A stretch of DNA of 64,000 nucleotides from Conexibacter sp. CPCC 206217. GTDB lineage: Bacteria; Actinomycetota; Thermoleophilia; Solirubrobacterales; Solirubrobacteraceae. A program made the position numbers and the translations under genes. The notes beneath the pieces are model-generated. The model saw only the letters and a program-made list of their open reading frames with translations, did no database searches and was not told the origin of the DNA. How positions within the stretch are numbered: position 1 is the stretch's first letter; every line of letters starts with the position of its first letter. Shown piece after piece: positions 17,152-25,319 of this stretch. The stretch covers positions 556,598-620,597 of the forward strand of contig NZ_JAUTDO010000004.1 of assembly GCF_030646165.1 (NCBI RefSeq). The letters run 5' to 3'.

Positions 17152-17790
17152 CTACTCGGCGTCGGCATCCTCGTCTTCGTCGTCCTCGACGTAGAGCGAC
17201 TCGCGCGCAAGCTCCTCGCCGGTCGCGGAGAACAGCTTCACGTCGAGGAAGTCGGAGCGGTACGCGTCGGGCGCGATGAGCGTGAAGCGGTAGTCGACCA
17301 GCTCGCACTGGTCGACCGCCAGGTCGGCCAGCTCGGCGGTCACGATCGCGCCGTTCTTGACGAGCGGGATGCCCCAGATCAGCGTCATGTCGGCGCTTCT
17401 GCCGTTGTGCCCGCGCCAGCGCCCGACGACCTCCTCGTTGAGGTCGATCTGCCAGTCGGGGTTGGCGTCCGCGGTCTCGCTCGTGAAGTCGGCGTGCGCG
17501 GCGAAGTTCTCCGGCGCGCCGCCGGGACCGTCGCCGAAGGAGACGTAGCCGAACAGCTCGAAGCCGTTGGCGGTGCGCGCGGTGGCCGGCACGTAGGTGC
17601 GCCCGCCGTAGCTGCGGTCGGGGAACCAGACGACCTCGCCGGTCTCGCCGAGCTCCTCCTCGCCCGGATCGATCGCCGCGACGGCCTCGAGGAACCAGCT
17701 GCGCAGCGTGTCGGCCCAGCGGCCGTAGGGGAGCGTCTCCTGGGGCGGCTCGGCCGCGAAGCGGATGACGTAGCGATCGGTCGGCGGCAT
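17152..17790 (-). CDS. conserved-looking cytoplasmic protein of unknown function
   Basis: 212 aa, acidic, with no signal peptide or membrane helix. It is rich in Trp and Tyr (for example YGRWADTLRSWFLE, VVWFPDRSYGGRTYVPATAR, LIWGIPLVKNG), ends in a run of Asp/Glu (EDDEDEDADAE), and looks mainly beta. I recognise no domain. ATG 17790 lies 11 bp after dtd, so it is probably the last gene of the GNAT-galT-dtd run. Confidence 0.7.
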   Translation of the reverse strand: MPPTDRYVIRFAAEPPQETLPYGRWADTLRSWFLEAVAAIDPGEEELGETGEVVWFPDRSYGGRTYVPATARTANGFELFGYVSFGDGPGGAPENFAAHADFTSETADANPDWQIDLNEEVVGRWRGHNGRSADMTLIWGIPLVKNGAIVTAELADLAVDQCELVDYRFTLIAPDAYRSDFLDVKLFSATGEELARESLYVEDDEDEDADAE

Positions 17791-17801
17791 GGTCGCGCAG
17801 C

Positions 17802-18275
17802 CTACTGCGCCGCGCCGCCATTCGGTCTCGCGGGCTGCGCCGCCGCCGTCGGCGCGGCCACCTCCAGCAGCAGCGTGACCGGCCCGTCGCCGACCGACTC
17901 GACCTCCATGTGGGCGCCGAAGACGCCGCGCTGCGCGTTCAGGCGCGCGCAGACGCGCTCGTACAGCGGCTGCGCCAGCTCCGGCCGCGCCGCCGCGACG
18001 TAGCTCGGGCGCGTGCCCTTGCGCGTGTCGCCGTAGAGCGTGAACTGGCTGACGCAGAGGACCGCGCGATCGGGCCCCAGCGGCTCGTTCATGCGGCCGT
18101 CGGCGTCGGGGAAGACGCGCAGCGCCACCAGCTTGTCGGCGAGCCGGTCGGCCTCGCGCTCGCCGTCGCCGTGCGTGACGCCCAGCAGCACGAGCAGACC
18201 CGCGCCGATCTGCGCGACGGTCGCGCCGTCGACGCGCACGCTCGCGCGGGAGACGCGTTGGACGAGGGCTCGCAA
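17802..18275 (-). CDS. dtd: D-aminoacyl-tRNA deacylase
   Basis: Hydrolyses D-aminoacyl-tRNAs (and Gly-tRNA-Ala) to keep D-residues out of proteins. It has the conserved N-terminus RALVQRVSRASVRVDG, catalytic segment VSQFTLYGDTRKGTRPSY, and GVFGAHMEVESVGDGPVTLLLE. The C-terminal 15 residues are an Ala/Pro-rich extension. The start is TTG at 18275, as the conserved N-terminus begins there. It is 3 bp after the galT-like stop. Confidence 0.95.
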   Translation of the reverse strand: MRALVQRVSRASVRVDGATVAQIGAGLLVLLGVTHGDGEREADRLADKLVALRVFPDADGRMNEPLGPDRAVLCVSQFTLYGDTRKGTRPSYVAAARPELAQPLYERVCARLNAQRGVFGAHMEVESVGDGPVTLLLEVAAPTAAAQPARPNGGAAQ

Positions 18276-18278
18276 CGC

Positions 18279-19268
18279 CTACGCCTCGCGCAGCTCGGCG
18301 GCGGCCTGCTCCGGCGCGACGATGTTCATGTTCAGCCCGGTGCCCAGCTCCAGCCCGGCGACGTGCGTCAGGCGCGGCAGCACGTCGATCCGCCAGCAGA
18401 AGTGGTCGGCGCCGCTGGGCGCCGTGCGGACCCACAGGTTCAGCGGCGGGTTGGCGCCGAGGCGGCGGCCGAGGCGGCCGAGCACGTCGTGCAGCAGCGC
18501 GGCGCCGGTCGGGCCGTCGTGCTCGAAGTGCGTGCGGGCGCGCCGCGGGACGATCGTCAGCTGGTAGGGCAGGCGACTCGCGTACGGCGCGATCGCGACC
18601 GCCTCGTCGTCGATCGCGACGATCCGCTCGCGCCGGCGCACCTCCTCCTGCAGCAGGTCGGCGAGCAGGTTGCCGCCCATCGTGCGCACGGCGTAGGCGC
18701 CGAAGCGCTCGCGCTCGCGCGCGACGCCCGCCGGCACGAAGTCGAGCGCATACAGCTGCGCGTGCGTGTGCGGCAGCGACGCGCCGGCCTCGGGGCGTTC
18801 GTTGACGATCAGGTGCGTGTAGGCCGACTGCGGCGCGTGCACCCGCATCCGCTGGCGCCAGACGTCCATCGCGGTCGCGACCTGCGCGGGCGTCAGGTCG
18901 GCGAGCGCCGTGACCGATTGCGGCGCGTTGACGATCACCTCGTGCGCGCCGCGTGCCGGCGCGGCCGTGAAGAGGTCGCGGTTGGCCTCCGGCTCCGGCT
19001 CCGGCGCGTCGGCCGTCAGCGCCGGGTAGAGGTTCGGCACGACCCGCACCGTCCAGCCGGGCCTGTCGGGCTGCGGCGGCTCCTGTCCCGGGCGCAGCGC
19101 GTACAGCTCCGGCGGCGTCTGCTGCTCGTTGCCCTCCGCGAACGGGTCGCTGGCAGGGTCCAGCGGCGCGGCGGGGGACGCGCTGAGCGCCGCGCCCGGC
19201 CGGCTCGCGCGCTCCGCCGCGACGATCGTGCGCAGGCCGGTGAGCGGGTCGACGCGGATCTCAGGCAA
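18279..19268 (-). CDS. galactose-1-phosphate uridylyltransferase-like protein
   Basis: 329 aa of the GalT/HIT superfamily, which transfers UMP between hexose-1-phosphates. The N-terminus PEIRVDPLTGLRTIVAAERA matches the GalT start. The nucleotidyl-transfer motif is GASLPHTHAQLYAL (HxHxQ), and RGAHEVIVNAPQ and FCWRIDVLPRLTHVAGLELG are present. The zinc-site cysteines of E. coli GalT are not seen near the N-terminus. The start is TTG at 19268 and overlaps the GNAT gene stop by 8 bp. No other Leloir-pathway gene is near, so a different sugar nucleotide is possible. Confidence 0.82.
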   Translation of the reverse strand: MPEIRVDPLTGLRTIVAAERASRPGAALSASPAAPLDPASDPFAEGNEQQTPPELYALRPGQEPPQPDRPGWTVRVVPNLYPALTADAPEPEPEANRDLFTAAPARGAHEVIVNAPQSVTALADLTPAQVATAMDVWRQRMRVHAPQSAYTHLIVNERPEAGASLPHTHAQLYALDFVPAGVARERERFGAYAVRTMGGNLLADLLQEEVRRRERIVAIDDEAVAIAPYASRLPYQLTIVPRRARTHFEHDGPTGAALLHDVLGRLGRRLGANPPLNLWVRTAPSGADHFCWRIDVLPRLTHVAGLELGTGLNMNIVAPEQAAAELREA

Positions 19269-19692
19269 AGCGCTTCTCCATCGCTATGTGCTCGATGCTG
19301 GCTTCGGTGAAGACCCTGCCGTGCGGCTCGTAGCCGTTGGCGAGGTAGAGGTCGCGCGCGTAGGTCTGCGCGTGCAGCACGATCCGCCGCGAGCCGGCGT
19401 CGAGCGCCTCCGCGTCGGCGGCCAGCAGCAGGCGCGTCGCGAGCCCGTGACGGCGTGCGCTCTGCTCGACCGCGAGGCGGCTGAACTGGACCGTGCGATC
19501 GACGAACAGCAGCCGGCAGGTGCCGACCACGACGCCGTCCTGCACGGCGACGAGGTGGACGGCCTCGGGATCGCGGCCGTCGATCTCCTCGCGCTTGGGG
19601 ACGCCCTGCTCGACGCAGAAGACGCGATCGCGGATCGCCAGCGCCGCGTCCATCTCGGCGCGGTTGGCGACACGGCGGATCTCGACGGTCAC
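19261..19692 (-). CDS. GNAT-family N-acetyltransferase
   Basis: 143 aa. Motifs of the GNAT fold: RDRVFCVEQGVPKREEIDG (strand 1/helix 1), VVGTCRLLFVDRTVQFSRLAV, and the acetyl-CoA loop QSARRHGLATRLLLAADAEA (Q/RxxGxG/A-like). IVLHAQTYARDLYLANGYEPHG is the family C-terminal strand. GTG 19692 is chosen because AAGGAG lies about seven bases upstream. Its 3' end overlaps the following gene. The substrate is unknown. Confidence 0.88.
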   Translation of the reverse strand: MTVEIRRVANRAEMDAALAIRDRVFCVEQGVPKREEIDGRDPEAVHLVAVQDGVVVGTCRLLFVDRTVQFSRLAVEQSARRHGLATRLLLAADAEALDAGSRRIVLHAQTYARDLYLANGYEPHGRVFTEASIEHIAMEKRFA

Positions 19693-19771
19693 ACGCAGCT
19701 CCTTCGTCCGGAAGACCGAGCCCCCTGGGCGAGATCTTCCAGTGGAAAGCAAGCCCTTTGAGCGCAGCTTT

Positions 19772-20353
19772 TCACGGGTTGGGGGTCGCCCCGGCGTAGC
19801 GCTGCAGGTCAGCCTCGAGCGCCTTGTCGTCGCGGTACGGGCCCTGGTGGGCGTACGCTCTCTCGCCGTCTCTGTCGAAGTAGACGGTCGTCGGCAGGCC
19901 GACGGTCGCGCCGACCGAGCGCGCGATCTTCGAGTCCGGGTCGAGGAAGCTCGGGTACGAGACCCAGTGGTCTCTGAGCCAGTCTCTCGCGTCGCCGACC
20001 GGATCGGTCACGTCGAGCCCGACGAACGCGACCCCGGAGCCGTATCTGACCGCGACGCGCTGGAAGACCGGGAACTCCTCCTTGCACGGGCCGCACCACG
20101 AGCCCCACGCGTTGACGACGACCGGGTAGCCCCTCAGCTCGGCCAGCCGTCTTCTGAAGGCGTCCGTGCCGCCGGGCAGCAGCTCGCTCGCCTGCTCGTG
20201 CAGCGCGCGCAGCTGCGGGGGCGCGCCGCGCAGCGCGGCTCTCGCCTCCGAAGGTGTCGGCACGGACCCCGAGTCGGCGTCGCTGCCGCCGCAGCCCGCC
20301 ATCGATGCCGCCGCCAACGTGCAGCATGCGATCAGGACGGCGAGGGGGCGCAT
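19772..20353 (-). CDS. TlpA/ResA-like thiol-disulfide lipoprotein
   Basis: 193 aa. The signal peptide with lipobox SMAGC (Cys21) predicts membrane anchoring on the outer face. The thioredoxin fold carries WCGPC at 86-90 and the cis-Pro motif VGLPTTVYF. ResA/TlpA-type proteins reduce apocytochrome c or other secreted thiols. The ccm genes 9 kb away make a cytochrome c role plausible but unproven. It lies divergently from the helicase gene. Confidence 0.9.
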   Translation of the reverse strand: MRPLAVLIACCTLAAASMAGCGGSDADSGSVPTPSEARAALRGAPPQLRALHEQASELLPGGTDAFRRRLAELRGYPVVVNAWGSWCGPCKEEFPVFQRVAVRYGSGVAFVGLDVTDPVGDARDWLRDHWVSYPSFLDPDSKIARSVGATVGLPTTVYFDRDGERAYAHQGPYRDDKALEADLQRYAGATPNP

Positions 20354-20422
20354 CGGGAAAAGCTTGGCACATCGGCCGATCCGCAGCCCCTATCTGCTTC
20401 AATACGGATATCCTGCTGTGTT

Positions 20423-20522
20423 GCACGGGGGGAGCACTGCGAGGGACCCCCTCCGTGCCCGGCTGATGCCGGTCCTCTGAGTCGCCGAAAGCTTCACCGC
20501 GGCTCATCCCTGATCTCAGAGG
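20423..20522 (+). ncRNA. structured 5' leader upstream of helicase gene (candidate cis-regulatory RNA)
   Basis: In the 205-bp divergent gap 20354-20558, three consecutive hairpins can form. The first is GCACGG plus G-run pairing with the C-run plus CCGTGC (20423-20458, one bulge). The second is CCGGC-TGAT-GCCGG (20459-20472). The third is CCTCTGAG (20474-20481) with CTCAGAGG (20515-20522), enclosing a smaller GCCG/CGGC stem. No upstream plus-strand gene needs a terminator here. It does not match any riboswitch class I know. Confidence 0.5.
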
Positions 20523-20558
20523 CAACGTTCAACTTGAGGCACCGCCTTACGCCGTTTG

Positions 20559-23500
20559 ATGGCTGAATCAACGTTCCTTCCTGACGCCCACTCGATCGCG
20601 AGTGCTGAGCGCTTCACGCGTGAGCGCTTCGTGCACGATGGCGAAGAGCCCGCTGACGCGCTCGTCCCCGGCAGCGCCCGTCGGCGCGCGCTCGACGCTG
20701 CGCTGGCCGAGATCGCCGCCGGCCTGAGGGTTCCCTCGATCGCCTGGCGGCGCGAGTACTCGCTGCTGGTCGGCCTCGAGCGGCTGCTCAGCGAGGAGGA
20801 GGCGCGCCTCGCCGACGGCACGCTGCTGAACCCGCACCAGGTCGACGCGCTCTCCGGCACGTTGACCGCCCTGATGGCCGAAGTTCAGCGCACCGGCAAC
20901 GGGTCCAACGGGAACGGCAACGGCCACGCGGCCGCGCCGGAGGAGCCGGTCCAGCTCGCCTCCGCCGCGATCCCCGGCGAGGAGGACCTCGACCTCGAGC
21001 TCGACGACGAGGACGGCGGCGAGCCCGACGAGGAGCCGCAGGACTGGCAGGACGACCAGGGCGGCGAGGACGACGAGGTCCAGCTCGCCGAGCAGCCCGA
21101 GGATCCCAACGCCGCCCGGCGCTTCTGGTTCGAGCACGCGACCGGCGCCGGCAAGACCGTCGCCGCGCTCGGCTTCGTCGAGGCGTCGCGCAGCGGCGGC
21201 GTGCTGATCCTGACCCATCGCCGCAACCTCGTCGACCAGTTCCACGGCGAGCTGAGGGACCGCGGCTACGCGAACCGCATATCGGCGCCGCTGCTGGCCG
21301 GGCAGGACAGCCCGAGAGGGCCGGTCACGGTCGAGACCTACCAGTGGTTCGTCCGCAACGCCGGCAGAATCTCGGACGCCTACACGATCGTCATCTGCGA
21401 CGAGGCGCACACCGCGCTGGGCGAGAAGACGAGCGGCTCGATCCGCAGATGGGCCGGGCCGGTCTTCGTCGGCATGACCGCGACGGGCGCGCTGATCGCG
21501 CGCCATGTCACCGACCTGTTCCCGACGCAGACGTCGCGCTTCGACCTTGCGCAGGCCGCCCGCCGCGGCGTCATCTCGCCGCTGCGCTGCATTCGCATCC
21601 CGCCCGGCCCGGGCGTCCGCACGATCGCGAAGGTGCCGCTGCGCCGCGGCGAGGTCGACACCGAGTTCGACCAGGAGATGCTGGCCGAGCTGCTCGATCA
21701 GCTGCCCTTCAACCTCGCGATCGCGGACCTCTACAAGACGCGCTTCAACGGCGTCCCGGGCGTCGTCTACACGGCCGGCGTGCGCCACGCCTACAACGTC
21801 GCGCAGGCCTTCCGCGACGTCGGCATGAAGGCGCAGGCCGTCTCCGGCGAGACGCCCAAGCGCGAGTTGGCGCGGATCCTGGCCGACTACGAGCGCGGTC
21901 AGATCGACGTGCTGATCAACGCGCAGCTGCTCGCCGAGGGGTGGAACTCGCCGCGCGCAACGGTCTGCATGCACCTCGCGCCGACCGCCTCCAAGCGGAT
22001 CTACCAGCAGCGCGTCGGCCGCGTCACGCGTCGCCATCCCGGCAAGGAAGCCGGCATCGTGATCGACTTCGTCCACCCCGCGACGAAGAACGACGAGTCG
22101 GTCATCACGCTGCACTCGCTGCTGGACCGCGACGTCTACCGCGGCGGCGCGATCGTCGTCGGGCCCGTCCGCCGCGGCCGCGGCCGGCGCGTGCGCGTCG
22201 AGCGTCGCGTGCTGCCCGTGACGCCTGATCCGGAGAGACGTGCCGAGGTCTTCGAGCGCGAGCTGTGGCGGATCGCGGTCGACCACCTCGACTACGGCGA
22301 GCAGCACGTCTGGTCCGCGCTCGCCGGCGCGCGCGTCGCGCCGAACGGCTGGCGGCGCGCGAAGGCGATGCTGCACTTCGATCGCCAGGGCGACCTCAAG
22401 CGCCGCTTCCTGATCACCGCGGTCGAGCGCAACCGCAACGCGCAGCTGCGCCTGCGGGCCCTGCAGGAGATCGCCGCCGCGAGGGATGCGGAGGCGTTCG
22501 ACCAGGCGATCGACCTGATGGGCACCTGGCCGCGCGACGAGCGCCGCGAGGGCGTCAAGATCATGCTGCAGGCGCTCGCCGAGAAGAGGATTGGCCGTAG
22601 GGACCAAGCGAACGCATGGATCTGGCGGATGGCGGAGTACACGCGCGAGGTGCACGAGGAGTACGCCGTGCAGCGCTGGCCCGAGACGAAGCGCCTGCTC
22701 GGCCTGCTCGTGAACTCCTCCGGCGGCGCGCACGCGCGCAACGCGCGCCGGCTCGTGCACGCCTCGAGGAGACAGGACAGGCGCCTGTCGGCCGCATTGC
22801 TGGCCGCCGCGCTCGCCCACACGCCCGAGGCCGAGGAGGCATTGCGCGGCGCCCGCACGAGGCTGGCCCGCAAGCCGTCCGCACTCGCCCGTGAACTGCT
22901 GAGGAATTTCCCGAGAGGCAGGCGCTCCCGCGGCGCGCGCCGCCGCCGCAAGGGCGGCAAGGAGGTGCTCGCGCCGGAGGAGACGCTGGCGGCGACCGGC
23001 GTCGCGACCGACGACGGGCTCGATCACGACTTCGACGGCGACGGGCCGGACACGGCGGTGCTGGACGAGGCGCTCGGCGACGGCGCCGAGGCGGCGGTCG
23101 TCGGTTCCGGCTCTGGGTCCGGTTCCGGCGCGGGCTCCGCGCGCTCCAGACGCGGCTCGCGCAGACGCCGCGGCTCGCGCGGTCGCAGAGGCGGCGGCAA
23201 CGGACAGCCGGAGGGCGGCGGCGACGGGCAGTCGCAGTCACAGGACGGCGGGAACGGCCGATCCGAGCGCGGCGGCGACGGGCAGCCGCGCGGTGGCGGG
23301 CGCGGCCAGTCCGACGGCAGCGGCGACGAGCGACCCGAGAACGGCGGCGACGGCCAGCGCGAGCGCAGCGGCGGACGGTCCGAGCGGACCAGCGACCGAC
23401 GGCGCGGGAGCGGCCGTCCGGCGGCGGGCGGCGACGCGGCTCGCGACGAGCGGCGCGAGCGCGAGCCCGTCGCCGAACGTGCGCCGGACCCCGTGGCCGA

Positions 23501-24455
23501 GCCTGCCGAGCAGCATGTGCAGGAGGACGCGGCCGTCCCGGCCGCGAGAAGAGCGCGCAGACGTCGCGTGAGCAGAAGAACCGAGATAGCAGCGGTCGCG
23601 CCGGTCGACGGCGGCAGCGTGCCGGCGGTCGAGACGCAGCCGGCGGCTGACGGGCGCCCTGCGGCCGAGCGTGCCGCGTCGCCCGAGCCGCGTCGCGAGG
23701 AGGCGCCGGCCGCGGCTGCCGCCAACCGGCGGCGCGCGGCCGAGCCGGTTGCGCCGGCCGAGTCGCGTGCCGACGTGTCGGCCCCGCGCGCGGATGACGC
23801 CGCACCGCTGCCGACGGCCGCCACGATCGCCAGAAGAACCGTGCGGGCCAGAAGAGCGGCCGCGAGAAGAGCGACCGGCGGATCCGCGACCGCGGCGAGA
23901 AGAGCCGCTCCGCGTTCGCGCAGAGCGGCGGCGCCGAGCGACCAGCTGCAGCTGGTGCCGCCCGTCGTCGACGAGCTGCAGAGACCGCGCGGCAGGCGGA
24001 CCACGACCGCGCCCGGGATCCTCGACGCGGTCACCGCAGCGGCCGAGGCCGTGCGCGCGGCGGCCGGCGAGAACGGCACGAGTGCGAGAAGAGCCGCTGC
24101 CAGAGCGAGACGACCCGCGGTGAGAGCGAGCAGAGCGGCGAGACCTGCGGCTGCGAGAAGAGCGGCGTCCGCGAGCGGCGCGGCGGTGACCGCCGCTGCC
24201 AACGTCGTCGCGAGACTCAGAAGATCTCCGGTCGCGAGAAGACCTGCCGCGAGAGCGGTCGCCGGCAGAGCCGCCGCGACGAGAAGACCGGCGGCGAGAG
24301 CGGCCCGCGCGGCCAGAGCCGCCAGAGCCCCCGCCGCAAGAACCGCCAGAGCGCCGGCCGCCAGAAGAGCAGCGGCGAGAGCGAGAAGAGCGCCCGCGGC
24401 GAGAGCCAGAAGAGCCGCGAGAAGACGCGCCGCGGTCGCCGCCGCGGACGAGTAG
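20559..24455 (+). CDS. SF2 DEAD/DEAH-type helicase with long low-complexity Arg/Ala-rich tail
   Basis: 1298 aa. The N-terminal helical region ends in an acidic stretch (about 141-184). The helicase core has Walker A ATGAGKT (Lys199), DEAH at 281-284, GMTATG, and motif VI QQRVGRVTRRHPGKEAG, so it is an SF2 translocase related to Res/ComF-like helicases. A helical region (about 550-800) follows. Then come a Gly/Arg/Gln-rich segment (about 848-950) and an Ala/Arg-rich, histone H1-like tail to the end. In the last 131 codons 33 of 36 arginines are AGA. I recognise no nuclease domain. ATG 20559 is preferred over the TTG just before it. The role could be RNA or DNA remodelling; the basic tail suggests nucleic-acid tethering. 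Confidence 0.88.
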   Translation: MAESTFLPDAHSIASAERFTRERFVHDGEEPADALVPGSARRRALDAALAEIAAGLRVPSIAWRREYSLLVGLERLLSEEEARLADGTLLNPHQVDALSGTLTALMAEVQRTGNGSNGNGNGHAAAPEEPVQLASAAIPGEEDLDLELDDEDGGEPDEEPQDWQDDQGGEDDEVQLAEQPEDPNAARRFWFEHATGAGKTVAALGFVEASRSGGVLILTHRRNLVDQFHGELRDRGYANRISAPLLAGQDSPRGPVTVETYQWFVRNAGRISDAYTIVICDEAHTALGEKTSGSIRRWAGPVFVGMTATGALIARHVTDLFPTQTSRFDLAQAARRGVISPLRCIRIPPGPGVRTIAKVPLRRGEVDTEFDQEMLAELLDQLPFNLAIADLYKTRFNGVPGVVYTAGVRHAYNVAQAFRDVGMKAQAVSGETPKRELARILADYERGQIDVLINAQLLAEGWNSPRATVCMHLAPTASKRIYQQRVGRVTRRHPGKEAGIVIDFVHPATKNDESVITLHSLLDRDVYRGGAIVVGPVRRGRGRRVRVERRVLPVTPDPERRAEVFERELWRIAVDHLDYGEQHVWSALAGARVAPNGWRRAKAMLHFDRQGDLKRRFLITAVERNRNAQLRLRALQEIAAARDAEAFDQAIDLMGTWPRDERREGVKIMLQALAEKRIGRRDQANAWIWRMAEYTREVHEEYAVQRWPETKRLLGLLVNSSGGAHARNARRLVHASRRQDRRLSAALLAAALAHTPEAEEALRGARTRLARKPSALARELLRNFPRGRRSRGARRRRKGGKEVLAPEETLAATGVATDDGLDHDFDGDGPDTAVLDEALGDGAEAAVVGSGSGSGSGAGSARSRRGSRRRRGSRGRRGGGNGQPEGGGDGQSQSQDGGNGRSERGGDGQPRGGGRGQSDGSGDERPENGGDGQRERSGGRSERTSDRRRGSGRPAAGGDAARDERREREPVAERAPDPVAEPAEQHVQEDAAVPAARRARRRRVSRRTEIAAVAPVDGGSVPAVETQPAADGRPAAERAASPEPRREEAPAAAAANRRRAAEPVAPAESRADVSAPRADDAAPLPTAATIARRTVRARRAAARRATGGSATAARRAAPRSRRAAAPSDQLQLVPPVVDELQRPRGRRTTTAPGILDAVTAAAEAVRAAAGENGTSARRAAARARRPAVRASRAARPAAARRAASASGAAVTAAANVVARLRRSPVARRPAARAVAGRAAATRRPAARAARAARAARAPAARTARAPAARRAAARARRAPAARARRAARRRAAVAAADE

Positions 24456-24461
24456 ACCGCG

Positions 24462-25169
24462 CTACTCGGGGAGCGCGCCGAGGTGGATTTCGCCGGCGTC
24501 GAGCAGGTGCTCGCGGCCGGCGTCGTCGCGCACGCGCAGACGGCCGTCGTCGGCGATGCCCGCGGCGGTGCCTTGGTTGCCGTCCCAACTGATCGTGCGG
24601 CCTTCGAGCGCGTCGCGCTCGCGGTAGGCGTCGAGCAGCTCGGCGGGCTCGGTCGCGAGCCAGCGCTCCAGACGTTCCAGCAGCAGCTCCAGCGCCCGCT
24701 CGACGTCGGCGGGCGCGCGGCCGAGCGTCGTGGCGCGGGTGGCCAGCTCGGGCGGGAAGTCGTCCTGCGCGATCGCGACGTTGATGCCCATCCCCAGCAC
24801 GGCCCAGCCGTCCTGCAGCCGTCCCTCGGCGAGGATGCCGGAGACCTTGCGGCCGTCGAGCAGCACGTCGTTGGGCCACTTGATCGCCGGCGCGCGCCCT
24901 GCAACGTCCAGCGCGGCCGCGACGTCGGCGACCGCGAGCGCGGCGGTCAGCGTCAGCAGCGCCGGCGGATCGCGCAGCACGACCGACGCCGCCAGCGCGG
25001 TCCCGGCCGGCGTCGACCACGCGCGCCCCTGGCGCCCGCGCCCCGCGGTCTGCTCAGCGGCCGTCACGACGGTGCCGTGCGGCGCTCCCGCTGCCGCCAG
25101 CTCCTGCGCCCGCGCGTTCGTCGAGCCGATCGTGCGGTGGTGCAACCGCGGCGTTCCGAGTCTGGTCAC
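24462..25169 (-). CDS. birA: biotin--[acetyl-CoA-carboxylase] ligase
   Basis: Attaches biotin to carboxylase carrier domains via biotinyl-AMP. 235 aa with GSTN near residue 15, the biotin-binding loop GRGRQGR (43-49), IKWPNDVLLDGRKVSGILAE and GMGINV. It has no N-terminal helix-turn-helix, so it is not a repressor. It is the last gene of the long minus-strand run, 150 bp after cobA-hemD, from which a small tandem repeat separates it. Convergent with the helicase; only 6 bp lie between the stops, with a small CGCGCT/AGCGCG hairpin across them. Confidence 0.95.
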   Translation of the reverse strand: MTRLGTPRLHHRTIGSTNARAQELAAAGAPHGTVVTAAEQTAGRGRQGRAWSTPAGTALAASVVLRDPPALLTLTAALAVADVAAALDVAGRAPAIKWPNDVLLDGRKVSGILAEGRLQDGWAVLGMGINVAIAQDDFPPELATRATTLGRAPADVERALELLLERLERWLATEPAELLDAYRERDALEGRTISWDGNQGTAAGIADDGRLRVRDDAGREHLLDAGEIHLGALPE

Positions 25170-25209
25170 GCGGCTCAGTCTGCCGGAACGCCCCGCCGAG
25201 CGGCGGCTC

Positions 25210-25265
25210 GGCGACCCGCCCTCGGCGACCCGCCCTCGGCGACCCGCCCTCGGCGACCCGTCCTC
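25210..25265. repeat. tandem repeat, four copies of a 14-bp unit
   Basis: Four head-to-tail copies of GGCGACCCGCCCTC (the last has T for C at one place) at 25210, 25224, 25238 and 25252. They lie in the 150-bp gap between birA and cobA-hemD (25170-25319), just upstream of the birA start. Too short and without unique spacers for CRISPR. It may be a slippage-prone regulatory repeat. Confidence 0.85.
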
Positions 25266-25319
25266 CGCGATCAGCCGATTCTCGTCACCAGCAGCGCCGC
25301 GCCGGTCTGTCCGCCGGCC

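Noticed and set aside
20559..24455. Reassigned AGA codon
   Set aside because: AGA stands at conserved Arg positions (for example after KMSKS in IleRS), so it is read as arginine in the normal way.
25210..25265. CRISPR array
   Set aside because: The 14-bp units are directly joined with no spacers, and no cas gene is near.
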